The position numbers were made by a program, and so were the translations under genes. A stretch of 64,000 nt of DNA, taken from Hippasteria phrygiana. Taxonomy: Eukaryota > Echinodermata > Asteroidea > Valvatida > Goniasteridae. The notes below the pieces were generated by a model that saw only the letters and a list, made by a program, of their open reading frames with translations, searched no databases and was not told the origin of the DNA. Below, in pieces: positions 21,905 to 34,080 of this stretch; the stretch's first letter is position 1, and each line of letters begins with the position of its first letter. The DNA is taken from the NCBI GenBank assembly GCA_037893225.1, contig JAZGUH010000327.1, positions 2,232,001 to 2,296,000 of the forward strand. The letters are read 5' to 3'.

Positions 21905-22662
21905 GAATTGGTGGAGGCGCAGCTAGATGCCAACCCTCATGTCAGTGCGAGACGGAATGGACTGGGCCTACCATATGCCACATTCAATCGCCTGGGCATG
22001 CACCTCTATTAAATGCGCGTGCGACATCAGCTGCTACCGGCGGATTTGCCAAGACGGATGAATTGTTGTCAGTGGGTTGTCGACCAGCTGCAGGCAGACG
22101 TGCGATTCGTCCATCATCTCGTCATCGGCGATGATGCTGGATTATCTCTCGACGGAAAAGTCAACTCACGCAATGTTCGAGAGTACGCCCCCAAACATCA
22201 TCCACCTCCCTTCAATTATGAGCGCAACTTCCAACTTGAGCAAGTGAGTGTCTTTGTTGGCCTCTGCGGCAGTGGCCTCATCGTCGAACGGTGTTTTTTT
22301 CAGGGCAACCTTAACGGCCGGCGTTACCTTGAGATGTTAAATGATGATGTCATCCCCATCCTTGAAGAAAATTTCGAGGTTCAGGAGCGAGGTGTGTTTA
22401 GGCGCCTGTGGTGGGCTCAAGATGGCGCTCCGGCTCATCGTCTACTGGCTGTCCGCGCGAGCCTTCATGAAGTGTTTGGAGACCGTGTCGTAGTGTTCAA
22501 TCATCTGCATGAATGGCCACCGAGATCTCCAGACCTCACCCTGTGTGATTTCTACCTCTGGGGACACGACTCCCCCTCCGGACCTGCAGACTCTCCGTGA
22601 CAGAATAACAGCTGAGATCGACGTCCTGCGGCAGACTTAATGGAGAGACGATGTCGCCTGTG
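21905..22662 (+). pseudogene. Tc1/mariner-type transposase, interrupted
   Basis: The frame shows a partial helix-turn-helix start (QLDANPHVSARRNG), an early stop near 22011, then the DDE/D catalytic domain. Visible blocks are IGDDAGLSLDGKVN, WAQDGAPAHR and PPRSPDLTLCDFYLWG. Counting from the Asp of QDGAPAH to the Asp of LCDFY gives 41 intervening residues. This resembles DD41D-type mariner relatives; the subfamily name is tentative. The coding text is cut at 22664 by a TA-flanked element and resumes at 25964. Deletions also affect the part near 22560. The enzyme would cut and paste its transposon; it is not functional. Confidence 0.88.
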
Positions 22663-23019
22663 TAGGGGAGATGGGGGTAAGTTGGAACATGGTTTAAGTT
22701 GAAACGTTGAGATTTGCTTCCACAGCTAGAATTAATTTTATGAAATGCTGCCCTCTAGAGGTGTCCCTTAGCAACTGCCATCCACCATATTGCCTGCAGC
22801 GCCAGTGCCCCAATAGTACTCAAGTGGGAAAGCTAAGTTTGTTTTTTCACCTTCTGAGTAAATGTTTCACCATTCAAAAAATGTGTACTATCTTACCGAA
22901 TTGTATAAATAATAGTGAGTACATGTAGTTTCTGAGTATTTTAGGCTGTAGTACTATACTAAGCTACAAAATATGGTTAAAAAGATGTGTTATTTGTAGT
23001 CCCTAATTTGCGTAGTAAG

Positions 23020-23600
23020 TAGGGGTGTGCATCGGAACCGAGTACCCGACCGTTCATGTCAGGAACCGGTTCCAGATTATGGAATCGAGTACCGTACAAC
23101 TTTACAATATTGCATTCCCAGAAAAGGAAAAAGGAAAGGTTTCGAATGTTATTTGTCGGGAATTTTCAAAATTAGAACCCGACTACATTTGTACATGGTA
23201 AACCAGCACAGATTTCATGTTTATGACGCTCACAAAAATTGACAATAAAGGGAATTTACCGGTTGTGGTTTTTCTAGTCTGGGTATGGATAAAGAGCCTC
23301 GACGAGACATAATAACATGCCTCATTCCACAATAAATACAACTGTATAAAGCTTCTGTCTTTTGTAATATGCCGGCGCATGCACGTACCGGAACATGTAA
23401 TGGCGGAGTAGTGATCATATTTACTGGACAGGCATAAGGTTTTTCAGATTTTTGTCTGAAATAGACTTTTGAATCTCAGAGAAAGATATTATTGCAACTT
23501 CCGGGACTGAAAGTTTTGGGTTGGGTTTCCTTAACGGGTAACCTTATTTTTTTTCAATCGGGTACCCGGTTCTTTTAGTACCCGTAAATGCACACCCCTA
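23020..23600. mobile_element. hAT-like MITE with AGGGGTGTGCA ends
   Basis: The left end TAGGGGTGTGCATCGG and right end AATGCACACCCCTA are inverted repeats, with GTACCCG-type words inside both ends. TAGTAAG directly before and after the element looks like a 7-bp target duplication, close to the 8 bp of hAT elements. A relative is at 47894-48373. It is non-coding. Confidence 0.8.
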
Positions 23601-23644
23601 GTAAGCTTACAAATGTCACATTTTACTCATTTTACAAAAACGAG

Positions 23645-24302
23645 CGGTTCCTGTCATTTTGAATGCTGGTTACCGTGATCATTCTGCTCCATTATTTGCT
23701 AAATTAAATTGCTTACAATGTAATGACTTATACCAGCTTAATTTGGGAAAATTCATGTATAGATTTACGCATAATGCACTCCCTCCCTGTTTTAGTTGTT
23801 GTTTTACTTTAACATCTAATGTTCATGTATATAATACTCGAAGTAGTGCTAGGGGAAATTTGTTCGTCCATTTCAATAGAACGTCAATGTCTAAAGATAG
23901 TGTTGTTCATCGAGGCATCTTATACTGGAATAGTTTAGAGAATTCTCTTAAAACATCACCATCTCTGTCTGTCTTTGTTAAAAAATTAAAGCTCGATTCC
24001 TCGAGTCGTACTTGTAATTTTAGTCTTATTAGTGAACTAATAATGCCTCTACGTACTTTGTGTTTTGTTGTCCTTTGTCTGGTTCCCTGGTTGTCTGTCC
24101 ATAGGTTAGGGCACAAAAGCGTTATACGCCTAACCTTATACCTAAATGTTGTCACTTAATGTGTTGCTTCTTAATTATTTAACTTGCTGTGTACATAGTC
24201 TCTATCAAATATATGATTAAATTCCCTGGTAATTTCTATATGATTGTAAATATTGTAATGAATGACAACATTAACATAAATGTTACAACAACAACAACAA
24301 CA
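23645..24302 (+). pseudogene. 5'-truncated LINE: reverse transcriptase C-terminal tail
   Basis: The open frame 23659-24159 encodes the tail found after the reverse transcriptase of CR1/Jockey-like LINEs. Landmarks are APLFAKLNCLQ, LGKFMYRFTHNALP, HVYNTRSSARGN and FVKKLKLD. The text then runs into a non-coding 3' end and an ACA microsatellite at about 24285-24302, a typical LINE tail. The 5' truncation is usual for target-primed reverse transcription. It lies within the TA-flanked element, so it inserted later. Confidence 0.8.
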
Positions 24303-24487
24303 TGGACCACTGGGGCTAGTTGGAACATTTCGATGGGGCTATTTGGAACATGTTCCAACTTCCAACAAACCCTAATATAATGATGATGGAGTGCCCTTTG
24401 AATAAAAGTTCTACTTTCAAAATGTGTTTCCTGTAATATATAGCAAAAAGTGGCAAAAAGTGTGTATTTCTTGTAAAGTTACATTAA

Positions 24488-25390
24488 GGGGCCGTCCATA
24501 AAGTACGTACGCACGAAATGCCGACTTGTTTTACTCCCCTCCCCCCCCCCCCTGTACGCATGGCATACGCAGTGGCTCCAACCCCCCCCCCCTCCCCCTC
24601 CTCCCCCCCCCCTGTACGCATACGCATCTCTTTTTGACTTCTCAGACTACCCTATTCTAGCATCATTAAACGTCACAGTACTCCTGCTGTAGTAGTATGA
24701 TTCGCATGTCGCATCCAAAGTCTGAAATAGATCACAAAATGTTGACAGAAAAAAAAATGCAAACATTTTTATTAACGGACCTGGAAATGATTAAACAGTG
24801 ATATATCTTGAACCAAAACAGCAGTCAATGATGACATGAACCAAAAAAGGGAAAAAAAATACCCTGATACACTATGATTTGCATAGTTTGCTCTTGACGT
24901 TTCATGAGTGGTTTATTTAGATATGTGTTTGAACAAGAGGAAGTTGATATACAAGACGTATATCTTTTTTGTTCTTTTGTTTACCTCCAGTACAAGAGCG
25001 ATTTTGCACAGCACGCGGGTGAAATTGATACAAGTAGGCCTACGCATACGTTTCCGGTGTACACTGCCGGTTTATAAAGCAGTCTTTTTGTTGCGGTCTA
25101 AAAATAGGCCGGAGTTGGCTGGCGGTGGCACTGGGAAGACTAATTTACTTTTGGTTGGGGTGAAGGGTACTGTGTTATAACTGTTTCTTGATGCACAAAA
25201 GCTGGTCCTTGTAGTTATTTATATGAGATAGTACATTGATTTCACGACAATTCATTAAAAGCAAATTGTCGGTTGCGTACGGTACGCATTGGCTTGGACC
25301 CCCCTCCCCCCTGTACGCAGGGGGTGTACGCAATGTCAACCCCCCCCCCCCCCCCCCCCCTTCGTGCGTACGTACTTTATGGACCGCCCC
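24488..25390. mobile_element. Harbinger-like MITE, TAA target duplication
   Basis: The inverted ends start GGGGCCGTCCATAAAGTACG and end CGTACTTTATGGACCGCCCC, about 28 bp with one mismatch. TAA at 24485-24487 and at 25391-25393 is a 3-bp duplication, as in PIF/Harbinger elements. Blocks of C runs lie near both ends (24540-24612 and 25339-25360). No transposase frame is visible in the 0.9 kb. Confidence 0.85.
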
Positions 25391-25963
25391 TAAAATATAT
25401 AATATGTGAAATATGTCTCAAAAAAACTAATATATAAGGCCTGGTAGAAGACTATAAATTGATTTTCACTTAGTTGCATTGATTTTTATCTCACTGATAA
25501 ACTTAGCGAAAAGTGTGACATTTTTATATATATTTTTAAGTACCGTAGTCATTTTTGAAAGACAATACAACTTTCACTTGATTTCAAAAAATAAAAAGAA
25601 AGACATATGGTGAATTGTTTAAAAATTATATAAAATGCACAGAGGTAAAATGCTGGGTAAAAAATTCTTTTACTTGAACTCAAATAATAAATGTAGTTTT
25701 AAAGTCATTATAGTACACTTTCTAAGTAACCGCATTCCATGTTCCAACTCACCCCATGGGTGGGGTACATGTAAGTTGGAACACACGACATAGCCGTATT
25801 CAAGGTGGATTAGTGACCATCAACAAGTCGAAGAATTGTATAGGCTACATTTGTAACACACATGTATATGCATAAACTGGTATAGTTGTTTCTTGAATAA
25901 AATCTGTTTGTGTTATATAGACGGTTTTGTGAAAATCGTTCCAACTAACCCCCATCTCCCCTA

Positions 25964-26083
25964 TCGAGCGAGAGGCATGTTGGGGGGAAGGGATGTAATC
26001 ATCGACAGTTCATCCACATTGCAACACTTGCACGTATCCAAACAAAATCGATTATCACTGCATTTAAATACTTGGTCCCCTGG
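25964..26083 (+). pseudogene. Mariner transposase end and flank, downstream of the insertion
   Basis: This matches, in inverse, 21432-21545 of the minus-strand copy, including TGTAATCATCGACAG and GATTATCACTGCATTTAAA. It is the continuation of the transposase pseudogene cut at 22664. Confidence 0.85.
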
Positions 26084-27391
26084 TCAATTTGACCTCTCTT
26101 GGAAAATTACTCATAACTCTGTCAAAAATTATCAGATTTTTGACGTTTGATGTCTCATTTCAATTTTAAAGTGGAAAGGTGTATCTTTCAAACCATACCT
26201 ATATTATCTATGTTGGTTACACAGTCTACGTGTGGCATTCCGTTATATTTTGTTTGCATTTTGTTTAGACACACTGTAAAATTATTAGTGGAGCTCACTG
26301 CACAAGCTTTCTGGTTGGAAGCGTGTGGCTTTCTATCTGCCCACTCACACACACAAACAAACACACCCAAACTCCATCACTTTCACTTCACAAGCTTTCT
26401 TGCAACATGCTAAAAACTAACTTCAACAACAAGAGGTGGAGTTGTGTACCTTAATCTAACTAACAAAAGAAAGAGACACACACAGGTTCATCTTCAATTC
26501 TGGTTTATTGTTGTACAAATCATGCTGGGGGTGATAGTTAACTAAGAGGTTGAACAAACTTTCTACTGGGCTCCCAGATAGCAACAAAAGACCAGCTTGG
26601 TGAGGCTTCTAGTGAGGGACATGTACCATTGGAAAATCGGTGAAGAAGATTCATGGGCTAGTCAATTATTCTGAGGGGAAAATTTGCTGAAAACAAAATT
26701 AAGAGGGACGGATGCATACATTAACAATAATTGTAAATTAATAATGGTCCTGACAACAGCTGTAGCCACATTTTCTGTCTTTTCAATCCTCTGTTGGGTT
26801 ATTGTGTGCATTACGCTTGGATGCACATCCTCTTGTGTCTGTTTCGCTTGGCTGCACAAGCCGGCCCAGCATACCGGCGCATCATTATAAATACCCGGTA
26901 TCAAGGGGTTTAAGCAGGGACGTGGGTATTTGCACTAGCATGGAGAGTTAATTAAGTTCTAGGAACTTGCAAATTGGCCCTAGAACTATAGTATAGGATG
27001 CCATGCATGTGCCTATATGTACATGTAGTTAAGGAAGCTGCACTAGGGCTGTGGGGTGTGATTTTTGTTAACCTGGACATTGAGCATAGAGCTCTAATGC
27101 AGTTCCCTTCGATAGGCCTTCTGTGTGTAATTTGTAGCATGTAATTTGACCGGCTATTTAAACTTTTGCGCCGGCTACTTTTTTTCAATCATGAAAAAAA
27201 AACACCCTTCCCTGAGCTACCGCTTTGGGGGAATAGATCCTTGTTTTTAGTAGAAAATATAATTTGTTTGTTCACCCAAAAAAATACATCCTGGTCCATG
27301 GATCGTAATTTACCGGGGCTAGCATAGCATGCAGCGTGAAGTACAATATTTCCCCCGCTCATTACCCGGACCGCATAACGTACATGTATTG
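26084..27391. other. No recognised gene
   Basis: AT-rich DNA with a CA-rich patch near 26345-26372. Short open frames carry no motif I recognise. Confidence 0.5.
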
Positions 27392-27771
27392 GGCGTCAAA
27401 AGTGGACGACCGTATTTTCCCATTTTCTGCTAGTAGAAATGTAGATTTTACTTTGACGACTATCTCGGCGCCTCAAAAGTGGACAACTAAAAATCTCAAA
27501 TTCTCACAGACAAAAAACATGATGCTCCAAAAGTGGACAACCCCGTTTTCCCATTTCCTGCTAGCAGCGATTTCGATTTTAGAAGTAGCAACACCCGTTT
27601 TTAAAAATGTCAATTTTCTGCTAGCAGAAATTTGGGTTTTACTTTGCGACTTTTCTTGACGCCTCAAAAGTGGACAACTAAAAATCCGTAATTTCTGTTA
27701 GTAAATAATTCGGGTTCATTCGCTCTTGATCCAATTAATGTCAAACTTGGTCAGTTACATCTCTGGACCAA
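27392..27771. repeat. Right arm of the long inverted repeat (partner 21012-21422)
   Basis: This is inverse to the left arm, ending TCTCTGGACCAA. A further partial direct copy of its last 40 bp (CAAACTTGGTCAGTTACATC) lies at about 27876-27908, just before the TTAA-flanked MITE, so the arm end has been duplicated locally. Confidence 0.88.
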
Positions 27772-27919
27772 CCCTCATAGGGTATACACGTAATTTGGCC
27801 AATGGTCACCTAATGATCAGCAGGGGTCATTTTCTTCAAAATTACGAAATGCTTTTTCTCCCATAGTCTTGATATGTCAAACTTGGTCAGTTACATCTCT
27901 GGACCAAGCCTCATATTAA

Positions 27920-28513
27920 AGGGACACATTGCCTTCAAATGTCATGACATTTTGCTGTTTGGAAATGTTCCCTATCATTTATAAGAGTTGTTCATGCCAA
28001 AAAACACGTATAATGTGTTGTAATTAGTGAGTAGTGATTACAAAACAAAAAATTGGCCTCTGACCCCCGACATCTGACCCGCAAAACATAGACTTATTTC
28101 CAGTAGAAAATACCACCGTCTAAATAATGCGCAAAATACGCTGTAAGAGTCTTTAGGCTGGCGCCTTGTAAACCTATCAGATGATCGCCAAGTACAATTC
28201 TCTACCTCGCCACATAATCGCCAGTGCTGCGCGCCGCGCCGTGTGCCACAGTACATCAAAATGGATCAACAGAACGTACTTCAACCAGCTGCGACTGGAA
28301 ATACGACTGGTGAACACGGTCCGCCATTTTGTGGAGTCAAAAATTTGGTTCTACAAAATGGCGGACCGTTATTTGTCACGAAATTAAACAAAAACCACGC
28401 AATTTGAAGAGATAGTTATGTGAATCTATATATTCTACTTTTTAAAAAGCTTCCCAACCATATCCATTTTAGTTTTATAGCCCAAATCGCAAAATCCAAA
28501 GCAATGTGTCCCT
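27920..28513. mobile_element. TTAA-flanked MITE
   Basis: The ends AGGGACACATTGC and GCAATGTGTCCCT are perfect 13-bp inverted repeats, flanked by TTAA on both sides (27916-27919 and 28514-28517). TTAA duplications are typical of piggyBac and Kolobok elements. Inside is a strong hairpin, GGTCCGCCATTTTGT with its complement (28318-28367). A short open frame (28181-28387) is not convincing. Confidence 0.88.
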
Positions 28514-28517
28514 TTAA

Positions 28518-28965
28518 TTAGCGTCCATATTAATTATCACCTTTTACTTATCAACAATGCCGAAATAGAAACAAACGTTAGTCTTTCTGAAGTGCCGTAA
28601 AGAAGCAAACTGAAGGTAAATGTCGTACGTATAGTACTCCAACGAGTGAAGCCTTGTCAACCCGCCCCCCCCCCCCCTCAAATTTTGCCGGCCCGCGCCC
28701 CGCCTCCGGCCCGATTCGCGATCGATCTCGGTGGTCGGCCCCATTTTGAATGAGGACGGAGGTTTTCGAGCAAGTTCTGCCGTTACGTACATTATGCCCA
28801 TAACTTGCTCATTCATAGGCCAACCTCAGGTTCTTTTTCAGATTTTTCATCGTCGTCTTGTTGCATTTCAGAACATTTAATTCTGTTAATGCTGTGTAAC
28901 TTACATTTCTATGACTGTAAAATAATATTATTAGGAGGTGGGCTGTTTTTCCCACATTTTCGGTA
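28518..28965. other. No gene; C-run repeat fragment
   Basis: It holds a C run near 28663-28676 beside a GC-rich block (GGCCCGCGCCCCGCC). The last four bases, GGTA (28962-28965), are the left target duplication of the Gypsy element. Confidence 0.5.
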
Positions 28966-31900
28966 TGTGAGGATGTGTTCCTAATGTTTAGGTGTTCTCA
29001 ATGTTTTAGCGGCATAAACCGCTCTGAGTTTCTATTGTATAAGATGTGTTATCTCTCTCCGCCGGACGGCGAACGGTGGCGCCCTTTGTCTTATGCATGT
29101 ACATGTAAAAGTTGGATGACCCCAGGCGCCTTACTGCCTGCACAATCTTTCACAGGTGAGAACGTCAATTTTTGATTGAATATTTCAACCTAGATTCTCG
29201 AGAGGATGCACTAATTATATATATATATTATTATTTTCAGTTTATCCGCTTATGTCTATAGCTCAAGCATATTGTTCATTTTATGTAAAACTTGGTATTT
29301 AAAGTGTGATTTTAGAGTTTGGAAACTTGTTAAGTGTCAAAAGTTTAGTCGTGACAGTTGCTGTGCGCAACGCACGTGTGGTGCGTTTTATGCTAGAGCA
29401 CATGTACGTTACGTGATTTAGTGGAGGCAGTCAGTTGCGCGTAGAATATTTAATTACATTGTATTACATTGTCGGTTGTGGCATAAGCCGTTTCGCGGAT
29501 ACCGCCATCTTGGATTGAAAATGTGGTCACGTGATTTCTTAGGGGGCCGATCAGAAAATGACGTCACAAGCGCAACGTAAAAGGCATGGGGAGGTAAGAG
29601 CTGCTCTGAAAAATCTCTCTTTATTCATTGAAAACGAAAAAATAGTCGATGCAAAGTTGAAGAAAAATGAAAAGGGGACCATTGAGCTACCTTTGGGCGT
29701 GAAAATGATTTTGAAAATCCACATGCAAGTGCAGTAGCCTCCAAAAGAAACAGAAGAGTGTTCAACTTCGATCAGTATGTACGGGGACGTATATACGTAT
29801 CTAGCCGCAGCCAAGGCCATGTAGCTCAACTCTGTTTATGTTTTGAATTCGTATCACAGCAGGATTGTTGACTGTTGTATTTTTTGGAAAGAGTTCCATA
29901 CCCGGCCATCACTTATTTTCCGTTAATACGACTTTAAAACTACCAAAAAGTGTAAATCTGATGAAGAAACACTAATTTAGGAGGGAAAAAATTGCAACTT
30001 ATTCTTTGAAAATTTACTTTTTCCGTCATGGCTCATAGACTTTGTGCACGAGGTCTAAGTGATGGCCGGATATGGAACTCCTTCCCAAAAACGGTCAGAA
30101 ACAGCAAAATCGTGGAAAATAAGCATCTGTTTGTGTTCAGAATTGTCTAAATACATGTATTTTGTACCACATTTAATTTTCGGGGAGTGATCGTCAGGAA
30201 ATTTTCGTGCAATGGTGAAGAATGTTTGTGTTTTGTGTTAGAATAGATGTTCTTGGCACAGTGAATGGTCACTCAAAATATGTTGACTCAAATATGTTGA
30301 TTTCAGCCTCATTTGGTTTTTACAAATTTTACATAAATCTTGAAATAACAGGTTGTGCCACATGTTTAGACAGTTGTTATCAAGGAGATTCGGGTATTTT
30401 CAAAGATTTTGCTGTTCCTTGGGGTATTTAAGAAGAATCTTTCCAATAGCGGCTCAGAAAAATATGTTATTTTTGTTTTGTTTTAAAGGAAACAAAATTT
30501 AATGGAGATGTCTCAAAACATGCAAAGGAGATCATTGTGCCATTTTCGGATACAGGAATGACAGAAGGCATCTTAACAAGTAAGCACACATAGTACATGT
30601 AGCAGCCCAAATAAAATTGCAGAAATGGTCAACACTTTTAGTCCTGATTTTCCACACACTCTAGGAAGTTAGGGTTAATGATTATTATGCACGGGTCGGG
30701 GATTATGTAAAATGTGATTTTATTGTTTTTTTATGGTTATGATGCCGATCGGATTATGATGGGACCCTGATGGTCATTTGGTCATCGGGGATAGTGATGT
30801 GCACTTGCATGTACATCACTAAAACATAGCTATTCTTATAAGCTTTCACAAAGTATGTTATGTAAATAGAACTTAATGTTCAATTTTTCCTTCTTTTATT
30901 TACAGGCTGATTGTCAAAGGTCATGTGCAAAAGCTTCAAAGTATTGAAACTGGTGGACGAGTCACAAGCAGCACTTGAATCTGCAGCAACCATTTCACAC
31001 ATTGCATGCAGACTGTACCAGACAGAGAGCATCGACAGCATTTTATGTGTGCGAGGATACGATACTGTAGATGACAAGGAATTAATTTTGAAAAATGCAA
31101 ATTACTCTCATAGCTATATCTGAAACAGACAAATTTATTGATCTGAGAACATTTAAAACAGTGAACTTTTTTATGTGGGCTTCAGAGAAAAGACGCATAT
31201 GATCTGTGTATGCAAAGTGACCAGCTACTGTTCTAGACACAGTCACGTACATGTAGAACCTGAAGCACTAGTGGAATTGAACCACCCACAACAAGACTAC
31301 TTGGAATTATTTCCTGGAGTCTGCGTGTCAACCTGAAGTGCTTTTTATCAGTTACATATATGTAGTGTCTGTGTAGAGTAGCAGCTTTAAAATTTGAAGC
31401 CAAACTTTTAGTTTCACTAGGTTGGCCTAGTGGCATTTTCCTTGCCTTACCCATGTGACCCAGTTCAATCACTTCTTACCCACCTCTGTGACCCGGGTGT
31501 GGAAACTGAAAGGTTTCAGGGTCTGGTAGTTGGATTACACCTCCATCCAGCATTAGCCTCCACTGTATAGCAGCAATGCTGTTTTATCTCATCTGTTGTC
31601 TTATGGGGCTCCTACCCAGCATAAAACTTAGGCAGCATTGTAATTGTGTACACAAATATCTTTAAATATCATTTGCCAAATATGGGTATTTCCCTTGCTA
31701 CAATAAAGTCTTGCAGTTTCTTGGCCGTCCATTTTTCAAACTCGGGTGCAGGCTGTTTGGTTTCCATATTTCCTTTTCTATCATGTCTATAATAAATAAA
31801 AAATTACTCGTGGGAAAAGGGATATAGATTTATTATAAATTTGTACACGTATATGTATGTATAAAGATTATTTTATTTGTGTAAAATAGTTTGAAACTGC

Positions 31901-33012
31901 TTTTGCACACTCTGGGGCCTGGGCATTAAAGAATTGTAATAAATAAATAAATAAATAAATACATGTAATTGTAAATAAAAATACATAAGTTGTGGTTGAA
32001 ATTAATAAATAGGCCAAAGGTCTTTGTCACAACCAATTAAACAGGGCGCAATTATCAGATAAAACACATAAAATAAATTATAAGAACTAACATTAACTCA
32101 TATATGACCAGAAAATGTTCCAAAACTCAATATGAAATCGTGGCCGGCCCGGCAGCCCCAGCGGGGAGTGCCGCACAATCAATCGATGCACAACAATTTT
32201 GTTTCTTTTGGGGGTTGCAGCACTTGCATGTGGGGCTTTTTTTTCATCAATTCTACACCCAACGGTAGCTCAGTAATCCCCTTTTCAATTTGTCCAACTT
32301 TGCATGGAATATTTGTTCGCTTTCAACGAAAAAAAAGAGATTTTTCAGAGCAGCTCTTACCTCCCCATGCCTTTTACGTTGCGCTGGTGACGTCATTTTC
32401 TGATCGGCCCCCTAAGAAATCACGTGACCACATTTTCAATCCAAGATGGCGGTATCCGCGAAACGGCTTATGTTGCATGGATGTCGCTAGTGGCGCTGGA
32501 CTTTGGGGGAATGGGTGTGTATTTTCTGTGTATGAATGAGTGGTGCTGGGCCCAGCTATGTGTGTTTGTGTCCCATATCCCTTTTGCCTAGCGTTTCTGT
32601 GACATCGGTGCAGCCTACACAATCTGGTTTAATTAATGATTTTGGATTCTCTTTTGAATACTGCTGGTTGTAATTGATAGATTGAATTTATTCAAAGGAA
32701 TGTTGTTTGCAAAAAAGAGACAAGTTGAGACAAATTAAGGCCCAGAGAATTAGAAACGGCTTTTCTAATAGTCACTTTTAGTTTATTAATATTCTTTTAA
32801 ATGCCAGACATATTTACATAACAATCTGTCTAAATAATAATGTTCTGTATACTTACTGCTTGCACAATCTTTCACAGCTTGTGCAGGTTCGTACAGGTAA
32901 ACGACAATAAAACCAGCCCCGGCTGGAGAGAGACCTCAGAAAGAACCTGCAGTGCCTATCCAATCCAGTCTATAGAGCCATCCCATCCCTCTCGCCCTCG
33001 GCCCCCCTTACA
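28966..33012 (+). repeat. Gypsy 5' LTR, split by a later insertion
   Basis: Segments 28966-29484 and 32472-33012 together match the 3' LTR (40035-41091). Compared with it, this LTR has one CCTGCACAATCTTTCACAG unit where the 3' LTR has two. It also has about 20 extra bases (AGTCTATAGAGCC region) near its end. The mature length is about 1,060 bp. Confidence 0.93.
29485..32469. mobile_element. Long-TIR element inserted in the Gypsy 5' LTR
   Basis: The first about 300 bp, starting AAGCCGTTTCGCGGATACCG, recur inverted at the right end. They are nearly identical over the outer 150 bp and more diverged inside. The intact 3' LTR shows the empty site near 40569-40573, and AT on both sides may be a 2-bp target duplication. 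No known transposase is recognisable in the 2.4-kb interior. Weak exon-like stretches near 30489-30579 (followed by AGTAAGC) and 30906-31123 (preceded by TTTACAG) have no known domain. A TAAATAAATAAA microsatellite at about 31938-31961 may be a nested LINE tail. Confidence 0.88.
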
Positions 33013-34080
33013 ACAAGCGTAGTCGGCAGGATGGGGTTCGGAGCTGTATGTGTTTTGTCTTCGGAGTTGCTGAGGAGGATAAATCATCTTTGAAGCCTCT
33101 TCAGACAGTTTGCAGGGTGGATGGTCTACTTCGTCGGACTTTGGCTGTGTTGACCAAGATATCCTGGCATAATTATTTCATTTTGTGATCGGGCTGTACA
33201 ATATCGAGGCTACATTTTCGGATCAACTGCTGTGAACTTCATCGTGTTTAGTTCCTGAATTGTTGGATTGTGTTCTTCGGACTACACATATTTTGCCTCA
33301 AGCAATAGCTGGCGTAAAGTTCAGGATCAAACTACTGTGGACTTTGTCACTTTTCGTCATTGTGTTGGAGAGTGTCCTTCAGACGACACATATATTCGTA
33401 TCATCGGCAGTAACTGATAAATCAAGCCACACGGACGGATCAAACTTAGCATTTTTTCCCTTTCAAGCAAGAGTTACCAGTTTACATCAGCTTTGGAGAT
33501 CCATTAAATGCAAGGCGAGAACTGATAATTTTAACCGGAAATTTGACTGTTGCGGACTCCTTTGTATTTAAGTTCTCAAGAACAGTGTTGGAAGTCCTTC
33601 AGTCATAAACTGAAAGGTGGAACTAGACGAACTGTTGTTGAATATTTGCTTTGTGTATGTAAGTGTAATTACCACACTTTTACATAATTTTTTAATTGAA
33701 GTTGAAATTGAATTTCAGATTGATCATTGATTTTACCAGGTGTTTGTAGAATTTTATCATCTGCCACTGGATTTGATACTGGTGTTACACCTGATTTTCA
33801 TAACAGGTGTATTGTTGTATTGGATGTTCCGAAATATTGTCATCTGTCCATAGACTTGTGCCTGGTGTAGTGACAGATTTTACTTTATAATTGGTGTATA
33901 AGTGTATAACATTCCATCAAATTGGTTGGTGGTTACTGTGTAACTGGCTGAGACTGTCAGTCAGAGTGTTATACCATGTAACGCTGTTTTTCTGTGTTGT
34001 AAAGACACCACATATTTTGCTAGACTTCAGTACCCTGTAATAATATTGCTCTGGAAGCTACAGGTGCTTCAGATAACATC
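33013..34080 (+). other. Gypsy leader between 5' LTR and gag
   Basis: Non-coding 1.07 kb of the Gypsy element. The primer-binding site should start within a few bases of 33013; the text there (ACAAGCGTAGTCGGCAGGA) does not begin with TGG, and I could not match it to a tRNA 3' end. Confidence 0.6.

Larger units (their letters stand above)
22665..25961. mobile_element. TA-flanked TIR element inside the transposase
   Basis: The ends are GGGGAGATGGGGG(T)AGTTGGAAC-type inverted repeats of 24 bp with one mismatch. They are flanked by TA at 22663-22664 and at 25962-25963. The nearby minus-strand transposase copy shows the uninterrupted text across this site, proving an insertion. A TA duplication suits Tc1/mariner elements. 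It has no transposase of its own. TTGGAAC words recur inside near 24315-24365 and 25740-25780. Three other elements are nested in it. Confidence 0.92.

Noticed and set aside
30906..31123. A spliced gene in the long-TIR element
   Set aside because: Joining the donor after 30579 to the acceptor before 30906 gives an immediate stop in the only open phase, and no domain is recognisable. Kept only as a weak observation under the element.
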